A DNA stretch of 64,000 nucleotides from NCBI RefSeq assembly GCF_042466415.1, contig NZ_JAXHCH010000003.1, positions 1 through 64,000 on the forward strand, given 5' to 3'. Source of the DNA: Albirhodobacter sp042466415. Lineage in GTDB: Bacteria; Pseudomonadota; Alphaproteobacteria; Rhodobacterales; Rhodobacteraceae. The notes under the pieces were generated by a model. The model was given only the letters and a program-made list of their open reading frames with translations. It did no database searches and was not told the origin of the DNA. The translations under genes were made by a program, and so were the position numbers. Below, piece by piece: positions 33,955 to 42,737 of this stretch. The stretch's first letter is position 1, and every line of letters begins with the position of its first letter.

Positions 33955-36144
33955 TTAGCCGATAATCGCGTTCAGCGTGGCCGACGGGCGCATCACGGCC
34001 GCGGTTTTCGCCGCATCTGTGCGGTAATATCCGCCCAAATCCGCAGCCTTGCCTTGAACGGCTTTGATCTCGGCGAGAATTTTATCCTCACCCAAGGTCA
34101 ATGCTTCCGCAACCGGTGTGAAATGCTCGGCCAGTTCGGCATCCTCGGTTTGCGCGGCAAGGGCCTCGGCCCAGTAGCGCGCGAACCAGTAGTGGCTGTC
34201 GCGGTTGTCCGGCTGGCCGACTTTACGCGAGGGCGACCGGTCGTGATCCAGAATGCCTTGCGTTGCGGTATCCACGGCCTTGCCCAGCACGCGCGCCTTT
34301 TCATTGCCTTTGGTATCGGCAAGGAAGGTCAGGCTTTCGCCCAAGGCGCAGAATTCGCCAAGGCTATCCCAACGCAGGTGGTTTTCTTCCATCAACTGCT
34401 GAACATGCTTGGGCGCGGAGCCACCGGCACCGGTTTCAAACAGCCCGCCACCGTTCATCAGTTTCACGATCGACAGCATCTTCGCGGAGGTCGCGAGTTC
34501 CAAAATCGGGAACAGATCGGTGAGGTAATCGCGCAGGACGTTGCCGGTGATCGCGATGGTGTTTTCGCCTTTGGTGATCGTCTCGAACGAGGCGCGCGTC
34601 GCTTCGCGGGGAGCCATGATCTCGAATTTATCGGCCACGCCTTTGGCTTCCAAAATCGGTTTCACATAGGCGATCAGCTCGGCATCATGCGCGCGGGCGG
34701 CATCCAGCCAGAAGATCGCGCGGCAGCCTTCCGCACGTTGACGATCGATCGCAAGGTTGACCCAATCCTCAATCGGGGCTTTGCGGGCCGATGCCGAACG
34801 CCAGATGTCGTTGGCCTCAACCTTATGCTCATGCAACACGGTGCCATCATCGAGGATCATCTTCACGACACCCGCCTGCGGGATCTCGAAAGTGGTCGGA
34901 TGCGAGCCGTATTCCTCGGCCTTTTGCGCCATCAGGCCAACGTTTTGCACGGTGCCTGCGGTGGCGGGATTGAGCTTGCCGTTCTCTTTGAAGAACTTGA
35001 TCGTCTCATCGTAAACCGGCGCGTAGGAATTATCCGGGATCACGCAATTGGTGTCGGATTCCTTGCCGTCCGGGCCCCAACCTTTGCCGCCAGCGCGGAT
35101 CAACGCGGGCATCGACGCGTCGATAATCACATCGGACGAGACGTGCAAATTGGTGATGCCCTTGTCGGAATCCACCATATACATCGGCGGGCGCGCGGCC
35201 ATGCAGGCGTCAATATCCGCCATGATTTCCGCATTGCCCTTCACCCGTGCGAGCAAATCGCCAAGGCCGGAATTCGGGTTCACGCCCAGATCGCGCATCG
35301 CATCGCCGTGCTTCTCGAACACCGGCGCGAGGAACGCTTTCACCGCATGGCCGAAGATGATCGGATCGGACACTTTCATCATCGTTGCCTTCATGTGCAA
35401 CGAAAACAGCGTGCCTTGCGCTTTGGTTTTCTCGATCTCGGCGGTCAGGAACTCCTGCAACGCGGCGACGGAGAGGAAGGTCGCATCGACGACCGTGCCT
35501 GCGGGATATTTCAGCCCGTCTTTCAGAACCGTTTCGCCGGCATCGGTGACCAAAACGATCTTCGCGGTCGCATCCTTTGCCAAAGTGGCCGAGGTTTCAT
35601 TCGAGAAGAAATCATTGCCCGACATTGAGGAGACATGGGTTTTGCTGTCCGCCGACCAATCGCCCATCCGGTGCGGGTTCTTTTGCGCGAAGCTTTTCAC
35701 CGCTTTCGCCGCACGGCGATCCGAATTGCCCTCACGCAGGACGGGGTTCACAGCCGAGCCTTTGATCGCGTCATATTTCGCGCGCACGGCTTTTTCCGCG
35801 TCGGTTTGCGGCGCCTCCGGGTAATCGGGCAGGGCGTAGCCCTTCGATTGCAATTCCTTGATTGCGGCAACCAGCTGCGGCACCGAGGCCGAGATGTTCG
35901 GAAGTTTGATGACATTGGCATCGGCCGTTTTCACCAATTCGCCCAGCTCCGCCAGATCGTCCGATTGGCGCTGTGCGGCATCGAGGTGATCGGGGAAGGT
36001 CGCAAGGATACGGCCAGCAAGGCTGATATCTTTGGTGCCAACAGACACGCCTGCGGCGGCTGCAAATTTTTGGATAATCGGAAGGAAGGAAGCCGAAGCC
36101 AGTTCCGGCGCTTCGTCCACTTTGGTGTAAATGATATCGGTCAT
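33955..36144 (-). CDS. icd: NADP-dependent isocitrate dehydrogenase, monomeric type
   Basis: Large single-chain isocitrate dehydrogenase of 729 residues, the expected length for the IDH-II class. It oxidatively decarboxylates isocitrate to 2-oxoglutarate, making NADPH in the citric acid cycle. It opens with TDIIYTKVDEAPELASAS. Class-typical stretches follow, including SDPIIFGHAVKAFLAPVFEK and PDGKESDTNCVIPDNSYAPV, in the region that binds isocitrate and the metal. The start follows AAGGAGCCACCA. A central-metabolism gene on a RepB replicon supports a chromid, unless another icd exists on the chromosome. Confidence 0.95.
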   Translation of the reverse strand: MTDIIYTKVDEAPELASASFLPIIQKFAAAAGVSVGTKDISLAGRILATFPDHLDAAQRQSDDLAELGELVKTADANVIKLPNISASVPQLVAAIKELQSKGYALPDYPEAPQTDAEKAVRAKYDAIKGSAVNPVLREGNSDRRAAKAVKSFAQKNPHRMGDWSADSKTHVSSMSGNDFFSNETSATLAKDATAKIVLVTDAGETVLKDGLKYPAGTVVDATFLSVAALQEFLTAEIEKTKAQGTLFSLHMKATMMKVSDPIIFGHAVKAFLAPVFEKHGDAMRDLGVNPNSGLGDLLARVKGNAEIMADIDACMAARPPMYMVDSDKGITNLHVSSDVIIDASMPALIRAGGKGWGPDGKESDTNCVIPDNSYAPVYDETIKFFKENGKLNPATAGTVQNVGLMAQKAEEYGSHPTTFEIPQAGVVKMILDDGTVLHEHKVEANDIWRSASARKAPIEDWVNLAIDRQRAEGCRAIFWLDAARAHDAELIAYVKPILEAKGVADKFEIMAPREATRASFETITKGENTIAITGNVLRDYLTDLFPILELATSAKMLSIVKLMNGGGLFETGAGGSAPKHVQQLMEENHLRWDSLGEFCALGESLTFLADTKGNEKARVLGKAVDTATQGILDHDRSPSRKVGQPDNRDSHYWFARYWAEALAAQTEDAELAEHFTPVAEALTLGEDKILAEIKAVQGKAADLGGYYRTDAAKTAAVMRPSATLNAIIG

Positions 36145-36351
36145 TGGTGGCTCCTTGAGACGAGGTTTGCCCTGTCATAGCCGAGACGCGACAAAAGGTC
36201 GATAGTATACGGTTGCATACAGCGACGCTCCGCACGATTTTTATGCATCCAAACCGCCTCATTGCGGATCGGCGCGGCGCTGATTTCCGTCATTGAGGCG
36301 GTCGGAGAAACCTCCTACCGATAGAGATTGTTCCTTGTCAGGAGAGACCCC
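36145..36351. promoter_or_regulatory. Divergent promoter region icd / MFS with candidate operator
   Basis: Spacer of about 207 bases. GTATAC (36205-36210) and GCATAC (36215-36220) form an imperfect inverted repeat with a 4-base centre, a shape similar to GntR-type sites. Ribosome sites for both flanking genes are at the edges. No other element is seen. Confidence 0.35.
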
Positions 36352-37566
36352 ATGCGCCTGCCGTTCCCCTACGCCGTTTTCTGCGGCGGGATAGCCGCGC
36401 AACTTCTGACGATCGGGGTCGCGCGCTTTGCTTATACGCCGCTGCTGCCGGTCATGCAGGCGCAGGCGGGTTTGACCCCGCAGGCGGCGGGGGTGCTCGG
36501 GGCGATGATATACGCGGGGTATCTGCTGGGCACGTTGACGCTTGCGATCATCAAATCGCCCGCGCTGCGCTTGTCGATCTTCCGTCTGTGCCTGATCCTT
36601 GCCGTGGTGAGCACAGCGATGATGGGCATGACGCAGAGCGTCTGGATCTGGGCGATTTCCCGATTTCTTGGAGGGGTGAGCGGCGTTGGCGGGATGCTCC
36701 TCGCGGCGGAATTCATCCTTGGCTGGTTGCGGCGCACGGAACGGGTGCCCGATCTGGGGCCGCATTTCATGGGGTTGGGCGTGGGCATCGCGCTGGCGGG
36801 GCTTATACCGTTGATGCTCGGGACGGGGGCGGATTGGGCGCTGCAATGGCAGGTTTTCGCGGGGGCAGCGCTGACCTTGTTGCCGATTGCGTGGTTTCTG
36901 ACCCCGTCGCCCGCGCCCCGAGCATCCACGGGATCAGCCCCGCCCGCAAGGCCAAGGGGCGATCCGCTCACGGACCAGACTGCGGGACAGTCGGTGGCGC
37001 AGTCGGTGGCGCGATCAAACACGGCTCTGCGCTGGTTCTGGGTTTTCGGGGCTGGGTATTTGGCGGCAGGCTGGGGCTATTCCGTCGGCGCGACCTTCTG
37101 CGTCGATATTCTAACATCGGGCGGCCAATCGCAATCGGCGGCCGCGACAGTCTGGTTGATCCTCGGGATTGCGAATGCCTGCGGGGCGATGCTCGGTTCG
37201 GTTGCGTCACGTCGGTTCGGGCCGATGCCGGTTCTTATGGTCTGCATGATGTGCCAGATCATCGCGCTGATCGGGTTTATCGCCCATGGCGGCCTGATCG
37301 TCAGCTATCTCTGTGCGATCCTGTTCGGGGGGACGTTCGTCGTTATCGTATCGCTGTCGCTGATGCTTGCCGGGCTAAAGATGCGCGGTGGCGAGGGAAC
37401 GGCGATGGCGCGCATGACCCTCCTTTACGGAGCGGGGCAAATTCTCGCACCCATTGTCACCGCCCGATTGATGACCATCACCGGCAGTTATTCAGCGCCG
37501 CTGATCTTGGCCGCCGTTATCTTGGCGGGGGGATCCTTGGCGATGTGGGCCGCGCGCAAATTATAA
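36352..37566 (+). CDS. MFS transporter, YbfB/YjiJ family
   Basis: Transporter of 404 residues with about twelve hydrophobic segments. The opening IGVARFAYTPLLPVMQAQAG (about residues 22-41) is the hallmark of the YbfB/YjiJ group of major facilitator proteins. A hydrophilic loop (about 185-220, proline- and serine-rich) separates the two six-helix halves. The ATG at 36352 follows TCAGGAGAGACCCC. It stands alone, divergent from icd. The substrate is unknown. Confidence 0.87.
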   Translation: MRLPFPYAVFCGGIAAQLLTIGVARFAYTPLLPVMQAQAGLTPQAAGVLGAMIYAGYLLGTLTLAIIKSPALRLSIFRLCLILAVVSTAMMGMTQSVWIWAISRFLGGVSGVGGMLLAAEFILGWLRRTERVPDLGPHFMGLGVGIALAGLIPLMLGTGADWALQWQVFAGAALTLLPIAWFLTPSPAPRASTGSAPPARPRGDPLTDQTAGQSVAQSVARSNTALRWFWVFGAGYLAAGWGYSVGATFCVDILTSGGQSQSAAATVWLILGIANACGAMLGSVASRRFGPMPVLMVCMMCQIIALIGFIAHGGLIVSYLCAILFGGTFVVIVSLSLMLAGLKMRGGEGTAMARMTLLYGAGQILAPIVTARLMTITGSYSAPLILAAVILAGGSLAMWAARKL

Positions 37567-37602
37567 GCGCACAGCCCGAGTCAAAACCTACGCCACAGCG
37601 CG

Positions 37603-38133
37603 TTACGCGGCGTGTGTGCCGCGCACGGGATAATCTTTCTTGCGGATGAAGGTCAGCCCATCGAGCAACCCTTTCAACGCAGGCCGCGAGAATGGCGCGT
37701 TTGAGACATCCACGATTTGCAACGTGCCGTCCTTGCGAACGACAAAGGTCGCCGGCTCTGCGAAAGGGCGATCGGTTTCTTCAGGGCTGCGCGGATCAGA
37801 AATATACAGACCAAGCTGCGCCATTTGATCCGTGCTCAAGTCGTAGCCGATCACGCCCTGATAGCCGATATCGCTGGCAGAAGCCTTTGCCTTCTCCAAC
37901 GGATCCGCCGAGAGGGCGATGACGTCCACATCAATCGCGGCGAAATCATCGAGCATTCCGTTCAGTTCGGTCAGGTAGGTTTTGCAGATGGGGCAATGTT
38001 TTCCGCGGTAAACCACGATCAATTTCCAATCGCCCTTGGCGGCATCGGCCTCACGGATCGTGACCTCGCCATCGTTCAGCGTCTTGATCTTGATTGCGGG
38101 GAATTCGGTGGCAGGTGTCAATGTCTTTGGCAT
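37603..38133 (-). CDS. Peroxiredoxin-like (AhpC/TSA fold) protein
   Basis: Thioredoxin-fold protein of 176 residues. The active-site stretch is VVYRGKHCPICKTYLTEL (about residues 43-60), with a CxxC pair in which the first Cys is in the peroxidatic position of Prx proteins. The later ALSADPLEKAKA and PFAEPATFVVRKDGT fit AhpC-TSA family proteins. The ATG at 38133 follows AAAGGGCACCTGAC; in-frame ATGs further up lack such a site. It is divergent from the luciferase-like monooxygenase and may remove peroxide leaked by that flavin system, or be unrelated. Confidence 0.83.
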   Translation of the reverse strand: MPKTLTPATEFPAIKIKTLNDGEVTIREADAAKGDWKLIVVYRGKHCPICKTYLTELNGMLDDFAAIDVDVIALSADPLEKAKASASDIGYQGVIGYDLSTDQMAQLGLYISDPRSPEETDRPFAEPATFVVRKDGTLQIVDVSNAPFSRPALKGLLDGLTFIRKKDYPVRGTHAA

Positions 38134-38403
38134 GTCAGGTGCCCTTTCCATAATGGTTCCCCTACTCAACGCGCCCTGCGCCGCATGGTTCCGTGCCCGC
38201 CGCATAGGCCCCTCGGATCATCCCCGACCGGTCCAACAACGTCGCGCCCCCTGCAAGCGGCGGTCGCTGGTGATCCGTGGACAGGCGATAGGGGGTGGGT
38301 GCATTCGCTGTGCCATCAAAAAACGCGATGGAAAACATCAGAAATTCTCGATTTTTCCACTGCCTCGGTTGCTTCACAGTGGTTTCAACCAAGGGAGATC
38401 TTC

Positions 38404-39513
38404 ATGAAGCTATCGTTTTTCACTATGCCAATCCATCCGCTCGGCAAGCCCTACGCGAAAAGTCTCGCAGAAGATCGTGAAGCTTTTATCCTCGCGGATA
38501 AGCTGGGATTTTCCGAGGCTTACTGCGGCGAACACACGACTGATCGCGCAGAGATCATCACCTCCTGCGTCGCTTTCTTGGCAAGCTTGGCGTATGAGAC
38601 CAAGACGATCCGTTTGGGAACGGGCACGGTCAACATGCCCAACTCCCATCCGGCCCGCATCGCGGCCGAGGTTGCGATGCTTGATCACATGCTGGAAGGC
38701 CGCCTGAATTTCGGCGTCTCGCCGGGGGGGCTGATGTCGGATGCGGAGGCGTTCGGCTCAATCGACAAAGATCGCAATGCGATGTTCATCGAGAGCATTA
38801 ATATGGTTCTCGATATCTGGGCGGGGCAGGCGCCTTACAATCTGAAAGGCCAGTTCTGGGAGGTCTCCACACAGCGCACGATGATGCCCGAAATCGGGCA
38901 GGGCGACATTCTCAAACCCTTCCAAGCGCCGCATCCGCCAATTGTCGGCACCGCCGTTGCGCCTTTCTCGAAAGGTGTCAGCGCCATGGCCGAACGCGGT
39001 TGGCAGCCAATTTCCGGCAACTTTCTTTTGCCAAAATGGGCCGCAACCCATTGGCCGAAATATGTCGAGGGATGCCTGAAAGGCGGCATCGTGCCCGACT
39101 ACGCCGATTGGCGCGTGGCCAAGAACATTTGCGTTGCAGACGATATGGAGACCGCCCGCGCCTATGCGCGCGATCCGGGCAGCCCGTATGTTTTGTATTA
39201 CTCGCAGCTTCTCACAAAGATGCGCGCGGGCGGGCGCCTCAACCTCTTTAAGGAGGATCAGAATATGCCCGATGACGATGTGACCCTGGACTATGTGATG
39301 GATCGCCTCGTCATTCACGGCGACCCGAGCTCGGTCGCGGATCAAATCCTTGCGCTGCGCGAAGTGACGGGCCCGTTCAAGCATCTGGTCTATGCCGGCC
39401 ATGATTGGGCCGATTACGATCTGGGTCGTAAGGGGATGATTTTGATGGGAGAAAAGGTCCTCCCCATCCTGACCGAGGCGACAAAAGCCGAACCCACTGC
39501 GGTGGCTGCGTAA
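38404..39513 (+). CDS. Luciferase-like (LLM class) flavin-dependent monooxygenase
   Basis: TIM-barrel flavin monooxygenase of 369 residues. MKLSFFTMPIHPLGKPYAKS begins the first strand. GFSEAYCGEHTTDRAEI (about 36-52), TKTIRLGTGTVNMPNSHP (about 66-83) and EGRLNFGVSPGG are family landmarks. Relatives (limonene monooxygenase, diketocamphane monooxygenases) use reduced FMN from a separate reductase for epoxidation or Baeyer-Villiger oxidation. Although the frame is open far upstream, the ATG at 38404 after AGGGAGATCTTC is the right start. The flavin reductase gene follows 55 bases later in the same direction and is the likely partner. The substrate is unknown. Confidence 0.88.
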   Translation: MKLSFFTMPIHPLGKPYAKSLAEDREAFILADKLGFSEAYCGEHTTDRAEIITSCVAFLASLAYETKTIRLGTGTVNMPNSHPARIAAEVAMLDHMLEGRLNFGVSPGGLMSDAEAFGSIDKDRNAMFIESINMVLDIWAGQAPYNLKGQFWEVSTQRTMMPEIGQGDILKPFQAPHPPIVGTAVAPFSKGVSAMAERGWQPISGNFLLPKWAATHWPKYVEGCLKGGIVPDYADWRVAKNICVADDMETARAYARDPGSPYVLYYSQLLTKMRAGGRLNLFKEDQNMPDDDVTLDYVMDRLVIHGDPSSVADQILALREVTGPFKHLVYAGHDWADYDLGRKGMILMGEKVLPILTEATKAEPTAVAA

Positions 39514-39568
39514 TGTCGCGCGGGCATGTCACGGTCGGCATGCCCGCGCCCGAGGGAGGAGTTTGAGA

Positions 39569-40510
39569 ATGAACCAGATGACACAACACTCAACCATTGA
39601 TCCAAAGGCGTTTCGGCGCGCGCTTGGCAATTTCGCAACCGGCGTGACGATCATCACCGCGCGTGCGCCCGACGGAACACCGGTTGGTGTCACCGCGAGC
39701 AGCTTTAACTCTTTGTCGATGGACCCGCCGCTGATTTTATGGAGCAGCATGAAAGAGGCGCGCAGTTGCGCCGTGTTCGAGGCGGCGACACATTTTGCGG
39801 TGAATATTCTGGCCTCTGACCAGATGGAGATGTCGAACCATTTCGCCCGCCAGCAGGATGATAAATTCGCAACCGTTCCGTGGGCGGAAGGCTTGGGCGG
39901 CGCGCCTATTTTCGACAATTGCGCGGGGAGGTTCCAATGCGAGACCTTCAGCAAGCTTGACGGGGGAGATCATTGGATTTTCGTCGGACGCGTGATCGCG
40001 TTTGATGATTTCGGCCGCGCGCCTTTATGTTTCCACCGCGGATCATACGCGATGCTGTTCAATCATCCCGAGACATTCGCGAAGGCCGGGCAAGACCGGG
40101 CCGGAGAGGCGGAGACGGGCAGGATGGGCAACCATGCGTTCTTCTTGATGTTACGGGCGGTGCGCGCCTACCAAGAGCGCTATCAGCCCAAGCTCGAAAC
40201 GCTTGGACTTAGCCTCATCGAGGCGCGTATCCTTTTGGTGTTGAACGATATTGCGAAGCTTACGCCTGAGGCGATGGTGGAGTATCTTCATGCCCCCATC
40301 ACCGAAGCGCAGGCCGCGTTGGGAAATTTGACCGACCGTGGCTTCGTATCGGGCGATGCGCAAGGATACGCCTTGAGCGAGGCAGGCCGCCTTAAGGCCA
40401 CGCAATGCTGGGCCGTCGCAGAGGCGCATGCGGCAGAGACGTTTGACACATTCGACGCCGCGCAAATCGACACATTCACGGATGTCTTGCGCGCCTTGAT
40501 CAAAGGCTGA
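39569..40510 (+). CDS. Flavin reductase fused to a MarR-like winged-helix domain
   Basis: Two-domain protein of 313 residues. The N-terminal part (about 1-165) is a FMN-dependent NAD(P)H:flavin reductase: RRALGNFATGVTIITARAPD, VTASSFNSLSMDPPLILWS and FHRGSYAMLF are typical. The C-terminal part (about 185-310) reads as a MarR-type winged helix, with SLIEARILLVLNDIAKLTPE and NLTDRGFVSG. The same architecture and length are known for the C1 reductase of p-hydroxyphenylacetate hydroxylase of Acinetobacter, where the MarR-like domain binds the substrate and switches on flavin reduction. Here it probably supplies FMNH2 to the adjacent LLM monooxygenase. GGAGGAGTTTGAGA precedes the ATG. Confidence 0.87.
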   Translation: MNQMTQHSTIDPKAFRRALGNFATGVTIITARAPDGTPVGVTASSFNSLSMDPPLILWSSMKEARSCAVFEAATHFAVNILASDQMEMSNHFARQQDDKFATVPWAEGLGGAPIFDNCAGRFQCETFSKLDGGDHWIFVGRVIAFDDFGRAPLCFHRGSYAMLFNHPETFAKAGQDRAGEAETGRMGNHAFFLMLRAVRAYQERYQPKLETLGLSLIEARILLVLNDIAKLTPEAMVEYLHAPITEAQAALGNLTDRGFVSGDAQGYALSEAGRLKATQCWAVAEAHAAETFDTFDAAQIDTFTDVLRALIKG

Positions 40511-40528
40511 TCGCGCACCCTGTTTAGG

Positions 40529-40553
40529 AAAAAGGGGCCATCTCTGGCCCCTT
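40529..40553 (-). terminator. Hairpin between the reductase and BKACE genes
   Basis: AAGGGGCC (40532-40539) and GGCCCCTT (40546-40553) form a perfect stem. On the minus strand it is followed by a U-run, so it terminates the BKACE gene, and it can also stop readthrough from the plus side. Confidence 0.75.
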
Positions 40554-40571
40554 GAAACATGTCAGGCACGC

Positions 40572-41342
40572 TCAGGCGCGGATCGCCGCATCCACTTCTG
40601 CGACACGTTCCGCGTTATCCTTGGCGAGGCGCCCATCGCGATGCCAGAGCGAATTTTCGAAACCGACCCGCGTTTTACCGCCCAAATGCGCGGCACGCAC
40701 CAAGCTATCCGTCTCGTGCTGTCCGAACGCACAGGCCATCCATTCAAACGCGATATCACCGGCCTGCGTCAGCGGCGCCAGATACGCCTCAAACGGAACC
40801 GCATCTTTCGCGCCATTCGCGTAAGTTCCCTGAACAAACAGCAACGAATACGGCCCGTTAGGAATATCACCCGCATGACACGCTTGAATGAATGTCGCCA
40901 CGTCGTCAGGCGAGTAGAGGATATGTTGAATATTGACGCCGGCTGTCTGCGCCCAATGATAGAAATCGCGCGCCTCGGGCCAGTCTTCTGGCGTGCGCAC
41001 CATCTCTCGCAAACCCACCGATACATTCGACGCCCCAAGGCGCCGCATCATGGCGCGTTGCTCCTGACCCGAATAGCGGCCTGCGGTTTCTGATGTTACC
41101 TGCAAATACATCTGCGGAACCTCGTCTTCCAACGCGTCCAACAGGGCACGGTAGCGGCCCGCATCCAACAGATGCGCCCCCGCCTCATCGCGGATGTGCA
41201 GGTGGATGCCGTCCGCACCGGCGAGATAACACGCCCGCGCAGTGGCGATCATTTCGGCATCGGTCACGGGTATGGCCGGATGATCGGATTTACCGCGCCG
41301 CGCCCCGTTCGGCGCGACCATCAAGCGGGGAAGCGGGATCAT
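40572..41342 (-). CDS. BKACE family beta-keto acid cleavage enzyme
   Basis: TIM-barrel protein of 256 residues of the BKACE (formerly DUF849) family, zinc enzymes that condense a beta-keto acid with acetyl-CoA and split it to an acetoacetate-type product and a new acyl-CoA. The zinc pair is in ADGIHLHIRDEAG (about residues 43-55), with SVGLREMVRTPEDW and a late VGFENSLW giving the third acidic ligand. It is shorter than many relatives (about 270-310). It is divergent from a LysR gene and convergent with the monooxygenase-reductase pair, consistent with one pathway. The substrate side chain cannot be predicted here. Confidence 0.85.
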   Translation of the reverse strand: MIPLPRLMVAPNGARRGKSDHPAIPVTDAEMIATARACYLAGADGIHLHIRDEAGAHLLDAGRYRALLDALEDEVPQMYLQVTSETAGRYSGQEQRAMMRRLGASNVSVGLREMVRTPEDWPEARDFYHWAQTAGVNIQHILYSPDDVATFIQACHAGDIPNGPYSLLFVQGTYANGAKDAVPFEAYLAPLTQAGDIAFEWMACAFGQHETDSLVRAAHLGGKTRVGFENSLWHRDGRLAKDNAERVAEVDAAIRA

Positions 41343-41560
41343 TTGCGCATCTCCGTTTTCAAATGCCGCCTAATGCTTTGCGGGGCCCACGGGATTGTGC
41401 CGTGATCGGGGATGTGACTAGTGTGAGGCGTGCTCGCGAGGTCACCTCGATGCGATGTTGCATTCATCTCGTGCTCCTTCGATATTTCACCTGAAGACCT
41501 ATCGGAGATCCGGGCCGCACGACCATAAATAATATCGGATGTTTTCCAGCATAAAAACGG

Positions 41561-42493
41561 ATGGCCATGATGAAGCTGCAACAATTGCGTTACTTTACAG
41601 CGGTTTACGAGCAAGGCTCCTTTTCGGCGGCGGCTGAAAAGGCCAATGCGACGCAATCGGGCCTCTCGATGCATGTCAGTCAGATTGAAAAGCGCTACGA
41701 TGTCGCTCTCTTTACCCGCAGCTCCTCGGGCGTGACGCCGACGGAGGTCGGCCGCGCATTCTATCTGGAAGCGGTCAAGGTTTTGGCCGCCGCGCGTCAC
41801 GCGGAAGAACGGTTGCAGGCCCTGTCCAAATCGATCGTCGGGCATATTTATGTGGGCCTGATGCCGACATTCACGCGGGCCGTTCTCGCGCCTGTCTTGC
41901 TGCGCTTTGCGAGAGAATATCCCGAAGTGCGGCTCTCGATTTCCGAGGCCTATTCGGGCACTCTGGCCAATGAGGTGATCGAGGGGCGGCTTGATTTTGC
42001 GGTCGTTCCCGCCTCCTTCGAGTTGAACGAAGTTTTGACGTCGCGGCGCATGGGCGAAGATCGCGAATGCTTGGTGTGCAATGCAGATCATCCGGTGGTC
42101 GTGAACGAGCAGGGGGTCGTCCTCTCTAAAATGTCGCCGCTGCGGATTGTCTTGCCGGGCGCGGGAAATGCGCGGCGCAACCGGATCGAGACCTATTTGT
42201 CTGTCAACGGCATTGAAATTGCGGAACTCCTCGAACTCGACACGATGCATGGCACATTGGACATCGTTGCGAATTCGGATTGGGTGACGATCTTGCCGGG
42301 CATCTTGTGTCTGCCCGATCTCGACGGCTCGAAACGCCGCGTCATCCCCTTGGCAGAGCCGCCGCTCATGGTGGATTATATGCGGATTGAAACGCGCAAA
42401 CGCCCCCTCAGCGCGGCCGCGCAGGCCTTTGCCGATATCTTGCAAGAGGAGCTGAATTTCGCGTTGGAGATCGACCCGATCAGCAAAATTTGA
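41561..42493 (+). CDS. LysR family transcriptional regulator
   Basis: Regulator of about 310 residues. The N-terminal winged helix is KLQQLRYFTAVYEQGSFSAA with AEKANATQSGLSMHVSQIEK, followed by a periplasmic-binding-like effector domain (about 95-300). Three closely spaced in-frame ATGs (41561, 41567, 41570) are possible starts; the last gives the canonical MKLQQLRYF beginning, and no strong ribosome site decides. It is divergent from the BKACE gene across 218 bases and upstream of an alpha/beta hydrolase gene, so it probably controls one or both. Confidence 0.88.
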   Translation: MAMMKLQQLRYFTAVYEQGSFSAAAEKANATQSGLSMHVSQIEKRYDVALFTRSSSGVTPTEVGRAFYLEAVKVLAAARHAEERLQALSKSIVGHIYVGLMPTFTRAVLAPVLLRFAREYPEVRLSISEAYSGTLANEVIEGRLDFAVVPASFELNEVLTSRRMGEDRECLVCNADHPVVVNEQGVVLSKMSPLRIVLPGAGNARRNRIETYLSVNGIEIAELLELDTMHGTLDIVANSDWVTILPGILCLPDLDGSKRRVIPLAEPPLMVDYMRIETRKRPLSAAAQAFADILQEELNFALEIDPISKI

Positions 42494-42737
42494 CGGCAGA
42501 CCCCATCAGGTTTCGTGATGGCTGTCTTGACGAGATATTATTTCATGCCTTTGCACGCCTTCCTCTATCGTCCTGATAAGGAGGCCGTTTTGTCTCCGCG
42601 ATGTGGCGGTCGAGTATAGGGGATGGCGCTTGAGAGCCTCGGCGCCACCGGATCAGACTGCGATCTGCCCAGATACCGCATCCGCCATCCACTCTTTTCG
42701 CGCACAGGCGCCCAAAGTTCAGAAAGCGATACACCGC

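Noticed and set aside
33625..35628. Plus-strand open frame of 667 codons opposite icd
   Set aside because: It is the antisense shadow of the isocitrate dehydrogenase gene and the riboswitch; composition is Arg/His-rich and no domain is recognisable, as expected for high-GC antisense frames.
41339..42445. Minus-strand open frame of 368 codons opposite the LysR gene
   Set aside because: Runs through the divergent promoter and opposite a clear LysR protein; shadow frame.
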